DNA of 64,000 bases from Apus apus. Its lineage: Eukaryota; Chordata; Aves; Apodiformes; Apodidae. The notes beneath the pieces were generated by a model. That model was not told the origin of the DNA, ran no database searches, and worked only from the letters and a program-made list of their open reading frames with translations. Made by a program: the position numbers and the translations under genes. The stretch spans positions 112,655,008 through 112,719,007 of the forward strand of contig NC_067285.1 of the NCBI RefSeq assembly GCF_020740795.1, given 5' to 3'. Positions 47,731 through 58,908 of the stretch are shown here, in pieces (position 1 is the stretch's first letter; every line of letters begins with the position of its first letter).

Positions 47731-48219
47731 TTCTGGAGTCTCCAAAACAAGAAGGACATGGAGCTGTTGGAGTGAGTCCAGAGGAAGCCACGGAGATGAT
47801 CCAAGGGCCGGAGCAGCTCTGCTCTGGAGACAGGCTGGGAGAGTTGGGGTGTTCAGCCTGGAGAAGAGAAGGCTCCAGGGAGACCTTAGAGCACCTTCCA
47901 GTGCCTGAAGGGGCTCCAGGAAAGCTGGGGAGGGGCTTGGGACAAGGGCAGAGAGTGATGGGACAAGGCGGGGGATGGATTAAAACTGGAGGAGGGGAGA
48001 TTTAGATGAAACACGAGGAAGGAATTCTTCACTCTGAGGGTGGTGAGAGCCTGGCCCAGGTTGCCCAGAGAAGCTGTGGCTGCTCCAACCCTGGAAGTGT
48101 TCAAGGGCAAATTGGACGGGGCTTGGAGCAACCTGGGCTGGTGGGAGGTGTCCCTGTTCATGCAGGGAAGTTGGTCCCTTCCAACCCAAACAATTCCATG
48201 ATTCTATGGTATGATTCCA
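47731..48219 (+). mobile_element. CR1 LINE 3' fragment
   Basis: Young-group copy from TTCTGGAGTCTCCAAAACAA to the tail CCATGATTCTATGGTATGAT. A deletion removes part of the segment just before the last CCCTTCCAACCC. Antisense to DDRGK1. Confidence 0.94.
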
Positions 48220-48448
48220 TGTATGTCAAGTTTCTCACAAATCAACCAAACCATCTGTCCCTTTGGCACACAGCAAAGAACCACCACCAGGAGACTGGGT
48301 TTCATTCTGCCCTAGACCCAACTATGGATGGGTGTTTGCTACCCCATGTGTACACTGATGGCTGGAGCAGTTTTCGCTTCTGCCAAGCACTAAGGGGAAC
48401 AAAGCTGAGATCTACTGAGTATTAATGTAAGTCCAACAAAAAATTCCA

Positions 48449-48859
48449 ACTGGAGGACCTGCCAAATGAGGAGAGGCTGAGAAAACTGGGTTTCTTTCTT
48501 GAGAAGAGAAGGCTTCAGGGAGACCTTATTACCATGTTCCAGTACTTGAAAGGTGTCTGCCAAGAAGATGGAGACTCCCTATTTACAAGGAGTCCCAAGG
48601 AAAAGACAAGGGGCCATGGGCACAAATCACTCCTGGGGAGATTCCCATTGGACACAAGAGGTAAGTTTTTCACCATGAGGACAGTCACACATTGGAACAG
48701 TCTCCCAAGGGAAGTGGCAGATCCCCCCATATTAGACAGTTTGAAGTCCCAGCTTGACAGGGGGCTGAGCCATCTCATATCAACTAGAGCAGTACCTAGA
48801 AAGGTTGGACCAGGTGATCCTTGAGGTCCCTGCCAACCTGGCACTCTAGGATTCTATGA
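48449..48859 (+). mobile_element. CR1 LINE 3' fragment, divergent subfamily
   Basis: From ACTGGAGGACCTGCCAAATG through AGAGAAGGCTTCAGGGAGAC and TTTTTCACCATGAGGACAGT to TAGGATTCTATGA. Its tail ends 147 bp from the exon 4 donor. Confidence 0.88.
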
Positions 48860-49006
48860 AAATGGAGCAACAAAAAACCAAATTCAAAATACATGCAACA
48901 GTAACGAAAGCCAAAGGGAGTTCTGCTGATGACAGGACTTCCACAGAAGCAATCTTAAAGACAGCCTTGGTTCAGAATTTCCATCTATGAACACAACCAA
49001 TCCCAC

Positions 49007-49108
49007 CTGTCGTTCCTCCTCCAGACGTAGTCTCTCCTCTTCTTTCCGCCTTTCCTCCTCTCTTTTTGACTCAAGTTTTTTCCGTTCTTCTCGTTCTGCT
49101 TCTTCAGC
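49007..49108 (-). CDS. DDRGK1: DDRGK1 exon 4: coiled-coil core
   Basis: This exon is 102 nt (34 codons, phase 0 at both ends), with acceptor gttttag and donor gtggga. The peptide runs from AEEAEREERKKLES to RLRLEEERQ and is almost wholly Glu, Arg and Lys with regularly spaced Leu, as expected for a solvent-exposed coiled coil. It matches human AEEAEREERKRLES closely. Skipping or deleting it would keep the frame and shorten the helix by 34 residues. It is boxed in by two CR1 copies lying about 150 bp away on each side (48449-48859 and 49245-49686), both antisense to the gene. Confidence 0.96.
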
Positions 49109-49244
49109 CTAAAACAAAACACATGATGCAAGCCAAGCCTTACTCTTCCCGGATATACTTTATTTTTGAAAATGTCATATTGTGATACCATGGGGGGGTT
49201 CTTATTATCTTTCTTGATGCACGGTGAGGAACAACCGTAAAGAG

Positions 49245-49686
49245 AAGGGCCACGAAAGTGATCCAAGGGCTGGAGCAGCTCTGCTCTGGAGACAGGCTGG
49301 GAGAGTTGGGGTGGTCAGCCTGGAGAAGAGAAGGCTCCAGGGAGACCTTAGAGCACCTTCCAGTGCCTGAAGGGGCTCCAGGAAAGCTGGGGAGGGGCTC
49401 TGGGCAAGGGCTTGTAGTGAGAGGACAAGGGGGTATGGTTTCAAACTGGAAGAGGGGAGATTTAGGTTGGACATTAGGAGGAAATTCTTTGCTGTGAGGG
49501 TGGTGAGACCCTGGCCCAGGTTGCCCAGTGAAGCTGTGGCTGCCCCATCCCTGGCAGTGTTGAAGGGCAGGTTGGATGGGGCTTGGAGCAACCTGGGCTG
49601 CTGGGAGGTGTCCCTGCCCATGCAGGGGGGTTGGAACTAGATGATCCTTAGGGTCCCTTCCAAACCAAACCAGTCTGTGATTCTAA
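49245..49686 (+). mobile_element. CR1 LINE 3' fragment
   Basis: Young-group copy from AAGGGCCACGAAAGTGATCC to CAGTCTGTGATTCTAAG. It starts 137 bp from the exon 4 acceptor. Antisense to DDRGK1. Confidence 0.94.
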
Positions 49687-50863
49687 GAAGAAAAAGTAAT
49701 TATTCTTTAACTCTCCTTCCCTCCCTGATCTTTCGAATACTTAATATTGTGAAATACTAAGTTTAGAAATTACCCATCACAGTTGCATTATCTGTATCTC
49801 AATAAGGGTTGAAGTTTCTTATGTGCTTATAATATGAGCTTCTTACTCTAGTGATATGAAGTAATCCTGAGTCATGGCATTCCCATTTCTCCTCACTGAC
49901 AGTTTAGTTAGAAAGGAGCCTTATGGAGAGGAAAAAAAGGACAAGGGAATATAAACTCTGTAAAACCAAGTATATTCAAATTTATCATTAATCAGGGCAG
50001 AATGTCTTGAAGAAAAAGCTGTACTGGTTGCTTAAAATAATGTTATTATGTGTTTCGAAACCAAACTTAGCAAAGAGATTGTTGGGAAGAAAAAAAGGCT
50101 TTTAGTGAATTGTTTAGAGATTTAAGTAGTTCTGTATTCTCTTCAGTATACTTGAATCTGGAAATATATTATAAGAACAAGCAGAAGACATTGAAATGGA
50201 GGATTTGTGGCTGTGAATGTTTCAGTGAAAAAGACCTATCTGTCTACATGGGAAAATAAAAATCAGCACGTTTTAAAATGTAACAAAAGATTCCTCCCTC
50301 CACCACTCAGTGCTTATCCGGCTTCATTCAACTTTGCTCAATTTTTCCACAAAAAAAAATGAGCCTCACTAAACAGAATGAAGATAGAAAGTACTGATAA
50401 AATTGTGAAACACAGAGTAAGAAAATGATCATCATGGAAATTTATATATAGCGTAAAAAAAATCAGGTTTATTACCAACTGCCCTATCTACAGGGCATTC
50501 CACTAACTACAGTGTAAAGAAGAAACTGGATTTAAACCTCCAGTGACACTAAAATTCTCAAGATGAAATTTCACTGGCTTTGTGTGGCTCCTCTACACAG
50601 CAGAAATGTTAGAGGTTTCATACACCCTGCCTTCTGTAAAATGTGTGAAGTCCTCTGTGCACTCCAGCCTCTTTTATGCCAAGGCTGTTTAAGTTCCATC
50701 TACTTCTTGCAACCCCACGTTTCAACAAAGAGAACAAGATGGAGTTTGCAAAGAAAATGTATAGAGCAATTAAAAGGAATTCATGTTTAACCTGCTGCCA
50801 TCCACCAGTACACTTCTAAGTTTCAAAAAGCCTGTTGCTTCCCTGGAATTCACAGGGGAAAAC

Positions 50864-51040
50864 CGAGACCCTGGGACAGGTTGCCCAGAGAAGCTGTGGC
50901 TGCCCCATCCCTGGCAGTGTTGAAGGGCAGGTTGGATGGGGCTTGGAGCAGCCTGGGCTGGTGGGAGGTGTCCTTGCCCATGCAGGGGGTGGGACTGGAT
51001 GGTCTTTAAGGTCTCTTCCCAATTAAACCATTCTGTGATT
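50864..51040 (+). mobile_element. CR1 LINE 3' tip
   Basis: Young-group copy from CGAGACCCTGGGACAGGTTG to CCATTCTGTGATTTTG, in intron 3 and about 590 bp downstream of exon 3 in the transcript sense. Confidence 0.93.
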
Positions 51041-51627
51041 TTGCACAGAGATTTAGGAAAGAACAACTGAAAAGCTACAGTGTGTTCTCTCTGCATCCTA
51101 GGTCCTGTTCAAGGGGCAAATTTCAGCCAAAACCTGACTGCATCATGGACTGCAGTGGATCACAGGGTCTGCTTTTCATCTCCCCCAATCCATAAGAACA
51201 GCAAACATGGCTAAATGAAGATAAAAGCCATACAAAGATATTTGCATTATGAGAGCATAGGAAACACTAGTCAGAACTGCCCACAGTTTTGGTCATAGAC
51301 CCAGTGTGACAAAAATACTATGTGGGCTTGAGTGTATTTTTAAGGGGAGACAGTACTGACATGAAGCTGCAAGTCAGTGGAAACATCCAAGAAAGAGCAT
51401 CTGAGAGTTTAACTCCTCTCTCCTCCCCATGAGAACACCAGAGAACCGAATGGAACAAAATGAGACACTGTTTTCCTCTTGGGATATGACATAAAAAGCT
51501 GAATTTACATTTTTAAAACAAAACTGTTGTAGTGATGACACTGCCTTTGCCTTTCTGGGGTGTCTGTTTGCTGAGTGCTGCTGTTCAGGCTCTGCTCTGG
51601 GCTCTATACGTGGCAGGAAATACTTAC

Positions 51628-51734
51628 CTCTCTCTGTGCTTTTCTGGCTTGTTTCTCTTCTAATTTCCTCTGCTTCTTTGCTCCAATTTTCCCAGACACT
51701 TGAAATTCTGGCACCTCCTCAGCATCATCTTCCT
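51628..51734 (-). CDS. DDRGK1: DDRGK1 exon 3: start of the coiled coil
   Basis: This exon is 107 nt with acceptor gttgcag and donor gtaagt. Its first two bases complete the Glu codon split with exon 2, then 35 codons follow. The acidic stretch EEDDAEEVPEF leads into SGKIGAKKQRKLEEKQARK, nearly identical to the human SGKIGAKKLRKLEEKQARK, and this begins the long charged helix. The acidic part is shorter than in human DDRGK1, which accounts for some of the smaller predicted size. Because 107 is not a multiple of three, skipping this exon would shift the frame. CR1 pieces of opposite orientation flank it at 50864-51040 and 54434-54949. Confidence 0.95.
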
Positions 51735-54433
51735 CTGCAACATCGTGGTAAAGAGTAAAAAACCAAATTTTAGATCATCTGGACAAAAAGAAAAATCCCT
51801 TTGAGAAACTTCTCTGCTTCCTAGGAAAGCAGCACCAGATGAAAAGGACACACACACATTTCAGACAAGACCTATTAGATGGAAAAAGGCAAAAAAAAAA
51901 ATAGATAAAAAAATCACACAAGGCTGCTAAAGCCACAGAGTAGAAGCAACAAGGCAAACACACACTCAAGTGAAGCCAGAAGTAAAAATTTACTTGAGCT
52001 TTTGAAGGAAGGCTTTTCATAAGCTTTTCCTGCTTTCCACACTTAAAATATATATATTCTTGAATATAGAAAATTTGCTAATGTTTGTCATTATAAGCTG
52101 CTTAACACCCACCTGCAGAGTCTTAGCTACTTTTAAGTTTAGCAGAACAGGCACCCATTCAAAAAAGTGGGATTCAGAGGCATCCACTAATTCTAGCCTT
52201 TGAGGGTGGGGGAAAAAGAACCAGAAATCCCTGCAGTGCAAATCCTGGGCTCAACTGCAACAAAACTGCATGTCAGTAGTCCCCTGGTATAGGACAGCTT
52301 GTTGCTCATAAAGATGATTTCTGCAGCTGAAGGCTATGAAAGTGTCATGCTCAAATGGTGTGCAAATGCATTATATTTCTGCCACCCAAGGGCTAAGTAA
52401 GACTCAAGAGCTTTTAAAGCCTGCCATTTCCTCCCCCCCTGCCCAGTGTCTCATGAACATTTGGCCACTTCATTTGCTTCACTCAATTAGCCCTTGATGC
52501 TGCAATGTAAATACTATGGATTGACCTAACCAGTCCAAGTGAAGTCATTAGCTCACTAGGTGAAACACTGCACAATATATGAATCAGGTGGCAGAATCAA
52601 AATGGAAGATCTTTATCACATGGATCCCTTTTTTAGGTAAATTAATTTATAATCTCATCTTTCTAGGACCAGACTAACAAGAAGCTGTTTGATAACCAGG
52701 CTGATAAGAGCCTGCAGCAGCTGTACCTGGAGCTGACCCTATTGTGGCAGCCACCAGAACTGGTTTGGCAGGGCTGGTAGCAGGATGTTTTCTGCTCTCC
52801 AGAGAGCCTGGTGCCCTTTTTTGGGAGCCTCAAAAAGCTGCTGTTAAAGGAGCACCTGGATGAACAAGACTCATCCTTCTTTTATATGCACAATTAGGTT
52901 TGAAACACTCTTGCTTTACTAATTCCAAGACACAGTATGGTACTATGGTTAAGCCACTGAAACACATCAACAGAAACAAATGTAACTGAGAGCTGTGTAG
53001 GTGGCTCTCAAATAGTTTTGCCTTTGCAGGGTATGGAAGTTAAGAGGAGGCAGGGTTGCTGAATTGGGCTTCAGAGAATTACAGCTATCTGCTTACTGAA
53101 GTGATCAAAAGGGTTCCCCCTTCCTACACCACAAAGAGAGCAACAGGGGACACTTTGACTTGACACAATTGCTTCTACAATTTTGCTGAAGCTTAAAATA
53201 ACTGTTTATTTTTAAAATACTGGGCCACGGGGAGTTCCAAACACAACAGGTGAGCAATGCACCATCAGTAGTTATTACTCCAACATTAACATTTCTATAC
53301 TGGTATTATTCTTCAGAAATTTATTTCTGGAAAACCCCACAAGTATAAAACACAGCCCATGACACTGTTCTACCTGAGGCTCTGAGAGCTTCTCACATTT
53401 CATCTATATTACTTCCCCTGAGCCAGAGGTCAGGCAGGACTCTAGAAAGGCTTTTTAAAGCCTTTTCAAGTCCTGCATCAAACACGCCTTTGTTCAGTAG
53501 CGTTTGCTTTCCTCCTGTTTGAAGCATCTGATGTGATCCCTTAAGTACCACTTCCTCCAAGCTTTTTTCTAGTGCTTGGATTTAGATCCAACAAAAGGCA
53601 GAGGCAGCAAGGCAGACACAGCCGGTGATTCAGCAGAGCATTAAAGGTCAACAGTGCACTAAACCTGGGTGCAATTAGTATCTCCTAAACAAGCCTCAAC
53701 GTGCTGGCAAGGGTGTAAGTACATGGTGAAAGGATTTGCTGAATCACTTGGTTATTACAGCAGAATAGCTGCACCATGAAGCAGAGTGGATGCTGCACAC
53801 AGCTGGAGAGACTTGCTTTATTCTTTTCTTCACATAAAGAAGCTGTCATTTCAGCAGCTTGTAACAACCACTTTTCACACACTACTGGTTGCCAGCACTA
53901 GTAGACCTGATGGGGGGTCAGGCCATGGGAACATGAGCTGCAGCTGCCCCTGTGCTTCAGACATTCAGCTGAGTGTGCTCACCTAACAACATCATACAAA
54001 TGAAGGCAAAAATATATTTTAGTTGGAAGGCTGATCTCCTGTAGTTGCTCTGTGCAGTTTATCTGATGTCTTAAAACATGTTAGCTCTGGGATGTACTTT
54101 GGGTTGTGGCAGAAAAGAGAGGGAAGTTGAGTGCTCCAGACTCGACACAAGCAGTTTTCAGTAGTGACTTTCCCTAACTGCTCACAGTACCACAGGACAT
54201 AGGATTCCTGTTCTCACTTCATGATATGGTGCTGATAGAGGACACCAAACCTGGAGGCACACAGGACCCTCTTCACATGAACTGCTTGGGTGTGACATGA
54301 TGGGACTGCTTTCAGCCACAGTCACAATCCTGTCAGCACATCCTGGTCCAACTTGACAGAGTCCAACGTAGCTCTGTCAACATCTCCAGAGCTTGCAAAG
54401 CATTCCCACCAGCTTCGGTCAGAGACAGAAAGC

Positions 54434-54949
54434 ACAGAATCTCAAAATGGTGAAGGTTGGAAGGGACCTTCAAGATCATTAGGTTCCAACCCCCCTGCTA
54501 TGAGCAGGGACACCTCCCACCAGACGAGGCTGCATAAGCCCCATCCAACCTGCCCTTCAACACTGCCAGGGAGGGGGCTTCCACAACCTTCCTGGGCAAC
54601 CTGTTCCAGTGCCTTCCTGCCCTCATGGGGAAGAATTTCTTCCTGATGTCTGACCTAAATCTCCCCTCTTTCAGTATAAAACCATTACCCCTTGTCCTGT
54701 CACTGCCCTCTCTGGTGAAAAGCCCCTCCCCAGCTTTCCTGGAGCCCCTTCAGGCACTGGAAGGTGCTCTAAGGTCTCCCTGGAGCCTTCTCTTCTCCAG
54801 GCTGAACACCCCAACTCTCCCAGCCTGTCTCCAGAGCAGAGCTGCTCCAGCCCTCTGAGCACCTTTGTGGCCTCCTTTGGACCCTCTCCAACAGCTCTGT
54901 ATCTTTCCTGTGCTGAGGGCTCCAGAGCTGGACAGAGCACTCCAGATGC
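54434..54949 (-). mobile_element. CR1 LINE with end of ORF2
   Basis: Reverse-complement copy from CACAGAATCTCAAAATGGTG to GACAGAGCACTCCAGATG. The box reads CTATGAGCAGGG, an older form than the young group, although the ORF2-proximal part is nearly identical to it. One of three CR1s in sense with DDRGK1. Confidence 0.94.
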
Positions 54950-55500
54950 AGCAGAAATAGTCCAAGTAATGTTTTCACACCCCTGTACATATTCTGCTCT
55001 GCAGAAACGTGGATGTTGCTTAGCTAGCCAGCTGACAGGTTGCTTCAGAGAGCCTTAGCTTTTCTGCAACATTTTGAACAAATGGAGAGGCAGGACAACA
55101 GTTAGTAATCACAAAGAGGTTTGAATCTTTTGAAATTTACAGAGTGCTTTTTAGAAACAGATCCCAATGCCACTGGAAAGTGTCCTGGAGTGCTGATGTT
55201 CTCCATCAGGACAGGAATTTACCAGTTCCTGTGTACAGAACAAGCAAAACCTCCAAACATAACTACTCACATCATATATTTTAGTCACCCATGTTATCTA
55301 TGTTGGTGTCTGTCTTGCCCCCTGTTCAGCTTTGGAAGGGAAGCAAATGGATTCCCATCCACAAAAAAGGATGCAAGTCACACGTGGGGCTACTCACAAC
55401 AAGTCTTCAGGCACAGCTAGCTGCTTTATGTAGCACTGAGGCAGCACCTAACAAAAACAGTAGGGTAGAGGGGGGGAAGATCAGAAAAAGGAGGAGAAGA

Positions 55501-55682
55501 GAGGCACTGGAACAGGCTGTCCAGGAAGGTTGTGGCTGCCCCCTCCCTGGAGGTGTTCAAGGGCAGGTTGGATGAGGCTTGTGCAGCCTGGTCTGGTGGG
55601 AGGTATCCCTGCTCATGGCAGGGAGGTTGGAACCTGATGATCTTGAAGGTCCCTTCCAACCTTCACCATTCTGTGATTCTAA
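55501..55682 (+). mobile_element. CR1 LINE 3' tip
   Basis: From GAGGCACTGGAACAGGCTGT to CATTCTGTGATTCTAAG, with the ancestral GCTCATGGCAGGG box. Opposite in orientation to 54434-54949, 550 bp away. Confidence 0.92.
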
Positions 55683-58600
55683 GATGCCAAGCAAAACACA
55701 TCATCCTGAAGGCAGGATGTTATTAAGACATGCATGTTATTAATACTGAACAGATGTATGACACCAGCCACTGGAAAGGAACTGGTCCACCACATGGAAA
55801 GGTGTGGGCATCCCTGAGTGACACAGCCCCGCGCCGGTACAGTCATAACCATTTTTAATTTGTTTTTTTAATTTGATAGCTATCCAGGTTAGGAACCAAA
55901 TAAGACACTGGCTCATTAATCTGAAGCCACAAAACCAGCCTACGCTTAGGACAGCAAAAGGACATCAGACCTTTTGAGCAGCAGTTAAATGACTTGAAGT
56001 GTTTTCTCGACTAAAGCCACGTGGCATAACTGAGAAACCACACACCTACCTCTGCCACACACCATCTGGCTGGAAATGTCTCAGGGGCAGACACACACAC
56101 ACTGTGGATACTTTGATAACACTCTCGTCACTTTCTATATGAATAGCAGCAAGTCAAAATCAACTTTTGATTCACCACTTAGGATTTTAGTAGTCAAAAG
56201 CTGAACTGTGCTAGAAAGGTTTTCCTACTGATTAAGCATTAATATAATTTCAACTACTACATCAATTAATATAGCCCTATTACCAGCTGTTTCACAAGAA
56301 AAGCACAGGACCACAGCAGAGTTTCTACTTCTATAAATTTTCCAGATCTTTCAGCACACCAGACGATGGGGAGATAAAAAATTACATGTGAGGTAAAGAG
56401 TCTGCTCAGGACCAGTGCTTCTTATACTGGCAGATTTCAGCAGAAACGTGTCTTCACTAAGTTATGCACAGTATCCATCCCTGAATGGGGATTTAACAAA
56501 TTGTATTTTTTTCTCCAAACTAGCAGAAAACACTTATGTGAGATTTTTTTAAATGCAATATTTGAAGGCTGGGCTTAGATGCTACACAGAGCAATAAGAG
56601 GCTCTTTAACACAACCAATTATTATATATTTTTAAAACTTCTACCATTTTTTTTTGTGCTTTCTTCCACAGTAGTGATTAACACTTAGAGAAAAATATGA
56701 GATTCTGATTTCAAAGTCTTGCAAGAAAAAGAGAAGAACTTTTTAAATTTATGTTGCAATTGTTAACATTTTGTTGTATTTTATTTTACAAACTAGAGCA
56801 TTCAGACTGTCAAAAGCTGCTGGCTTTATTGTTACTGATTCTGTGGAAGTGAATTTAATCCAATGTTCTCTGTACTGGACATTCCTACACCTGTGCTCAG
56901 ATGTACAGGTCTAAAAGCTCAGAGAAAAGACATGCAGATGTGGGGATATTGAACCTTTTGGAGTTAAATGATGCTGCCAAAAGTAGAGAGCCTGTAGTTT
57001 GTTCCAGTTATGAAGAAAGGTCATTGACAAAACCAGACTTCTTTGCTGCAGTCCTTACTTTGTTTGTAAAAAAATCAGTAAAATCAAAACATAAGAATGC
57101 ACACAAAGTCCCATTTTAGCAACAAGTCAGAGAAGTCACTTGTTTGTGGGATGTGCGAGTGAGCATCTTTCAAAATTAAAGCCTTGAAAACATTCCCTGG
57201 AAATGCACTGGGCTGCTTAGGTTCTCCTGGCATGTTCTCTTTTCCCTCATTTCTGTATCTAGTTCAGCCTCCCCTGCAACACCCACCGAAGCCTCCCCCT
57301 CAGAGGGTTGCCCAGTGGTCTTTGTTTTGCTGGGTGATTTGAGATAGGTATTATTCCTTAGAGAAGTCTGCTTCTTTCTAACTAATTATGGGGTGGTGAC
57401 ACCCTCCCCCCCAGTTTCAGCCAACAAAAATGCTGCTCCCCTCAAAGCAACAGCAGTGATTTTTGGACCAAGACACCACTCCAAGTGACAGAAAACCTGG
57501 ACTGCAAAACATGTGTCCTGCTCCTTGACTGCACCACCCCGGAAAAGGCACTTTGCCTCTGCATGTCTCTGTCTCTCCACAAACATTTTTCACCAGGTGC
57601 TGAGGCAGGCAGGTTTTCTCCCTACAAGTTTGTACAAAGTTGCTGCCGGAAATAATGCATTTCAGGCCTTCAAGCAAACAGCCAGTAGCCTCAGATCATC
57701 CTCCTCCTTGGTTTTACCACAGCAGGATCAAGATGACCCAACCATATTTGCTGTTACAAGTTCATACCAACAAGTTTCTTGTCACTTGATAGGAAATTAG
57801 AGTATTAAAAAAAAATAAAAATGATGCAAACATGGCTGGGTCACTTTCTGCTCCAAGCAGCTAAAAATGTAGTGTCAAGAGAAGTGCCTGCTTTACTGCA
57901 GAGCTCCTTGCAGTGCTCAAGGCACCATGAGGAGGTTTGGAAGAACAGGAACTACTTGAGAATTGGACGACTGCTTTTTCTGCTCGTGACCAGCAACCAA
58001 ATAAAACAGCTTTACATGGAGGGACCCAAAGGCAATCAAAGGCCAAGTGGACTCAGAGCATCAGTCAGGCAAAACCAACAGCAGCCAAAGACACCCTTCT
58101 CAGTCAATAAATACATGGGATCTGGAGCTGGAAAACAGCTGATGCTGTTTATTCACACTACCTCATGCCCCAAATAACCCTCAACCCAACTCCAATTAAT
58201 TCCCTTTCCCTGCTTCCTTCTACTGCTTAGCTTGGCCTCTCCTGGCCTAAATGATTAACACCTGAAATCCACACACATTTATGCCTTCCAGTGAGTTTAT
58301 TTTCATCTTGGCTGTAGCTAACTACACCAAAGCCTGTGGCTCCACAAAGCCACTTCTGTCTGGGTTCAATTTAAATGAAGATACAAGAGAGCTAATTAAG
58401 TCTGCTATCTGAGATATCAGAAGCAATGTAACCACATGAATAGGGAACACTCCTTCCAGACTCGTTTTCCACAGGGAAAGGCACAGGCACCCTGCTACAA
58501 CGTGCAGAGCAGATGTCCTCTGAGGCACACAGCCTTTCACAACAGTCACCTAGGTTGCTCTGGGCTGCACGAAGGACAGCAGTGTTATGATTAGAATTAA

Positions 58601-58861
58601 TTTGGGCAATGTAAGCCAACCAACCATTTTTCTCAAGCCAGTCACGTCAGTGGAACACAGGGGTCTCAGTCATTTTGAGAATTACTTTGTCACCACTGGA
58701 AAATGTCTCCCCCAGCAATCTTTGGTCATCGGAGGATACTAATAGATGTTGATATTCATGGATGACCTCCTTTGAGTACTCAACTAACCACTGAAAAACA
58801 TTACCCAGGCAACCCAAGCCAGCGTAGGGCCCTGGCTAGCGGGCCTGTCCCCACAGCCCAG

Positions 58862-58908
58862 CCCACGTGGGACCCATGAAGAAGGAGCCCACGCACCCTG
58901 CGTGGGCT
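58862..58908. repeat. Two adjacent GC-rich perfect palindromes
   Basis: CCCACGTGGG (58862-58871) is a 10-bp palindrome around an E-box core. Fourteen bases later AGCCCACGCA and TGCGTGGGCT (58886-58908) form a perfect 10-bp stem with a CCC loop. They sit in otherwise AT-rich intron 2 sequence. Confidence 0.9.

Larger units (their letters stand above)
36524..49006 (-). other. DDRGK1 intron 4 (12.5 kb)
   Basis: This is the largest intron. It carries seven CR1 pieces, listed separately, and a probable ancient palindromic repeat at 36895-37010. Unique stretches (37.85-41.1, 42.0-43.4 and 43.95-47.0 kb) are AT-rich with short A-rich and T-rich tracts. Short open frames occur in them but none resembles a known protein. 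Confidence 0.9.
49109..51627 (-). other. DDRGK1 intron 3
   Basis: This intron is about 2.5 kb and contains two young CR1 pieces in the same orientation, 49245-49686 and 50864-51040. The stretch 49.7-50.85 kb is AT-rich with no recognised feature. Confidence 0.9.
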
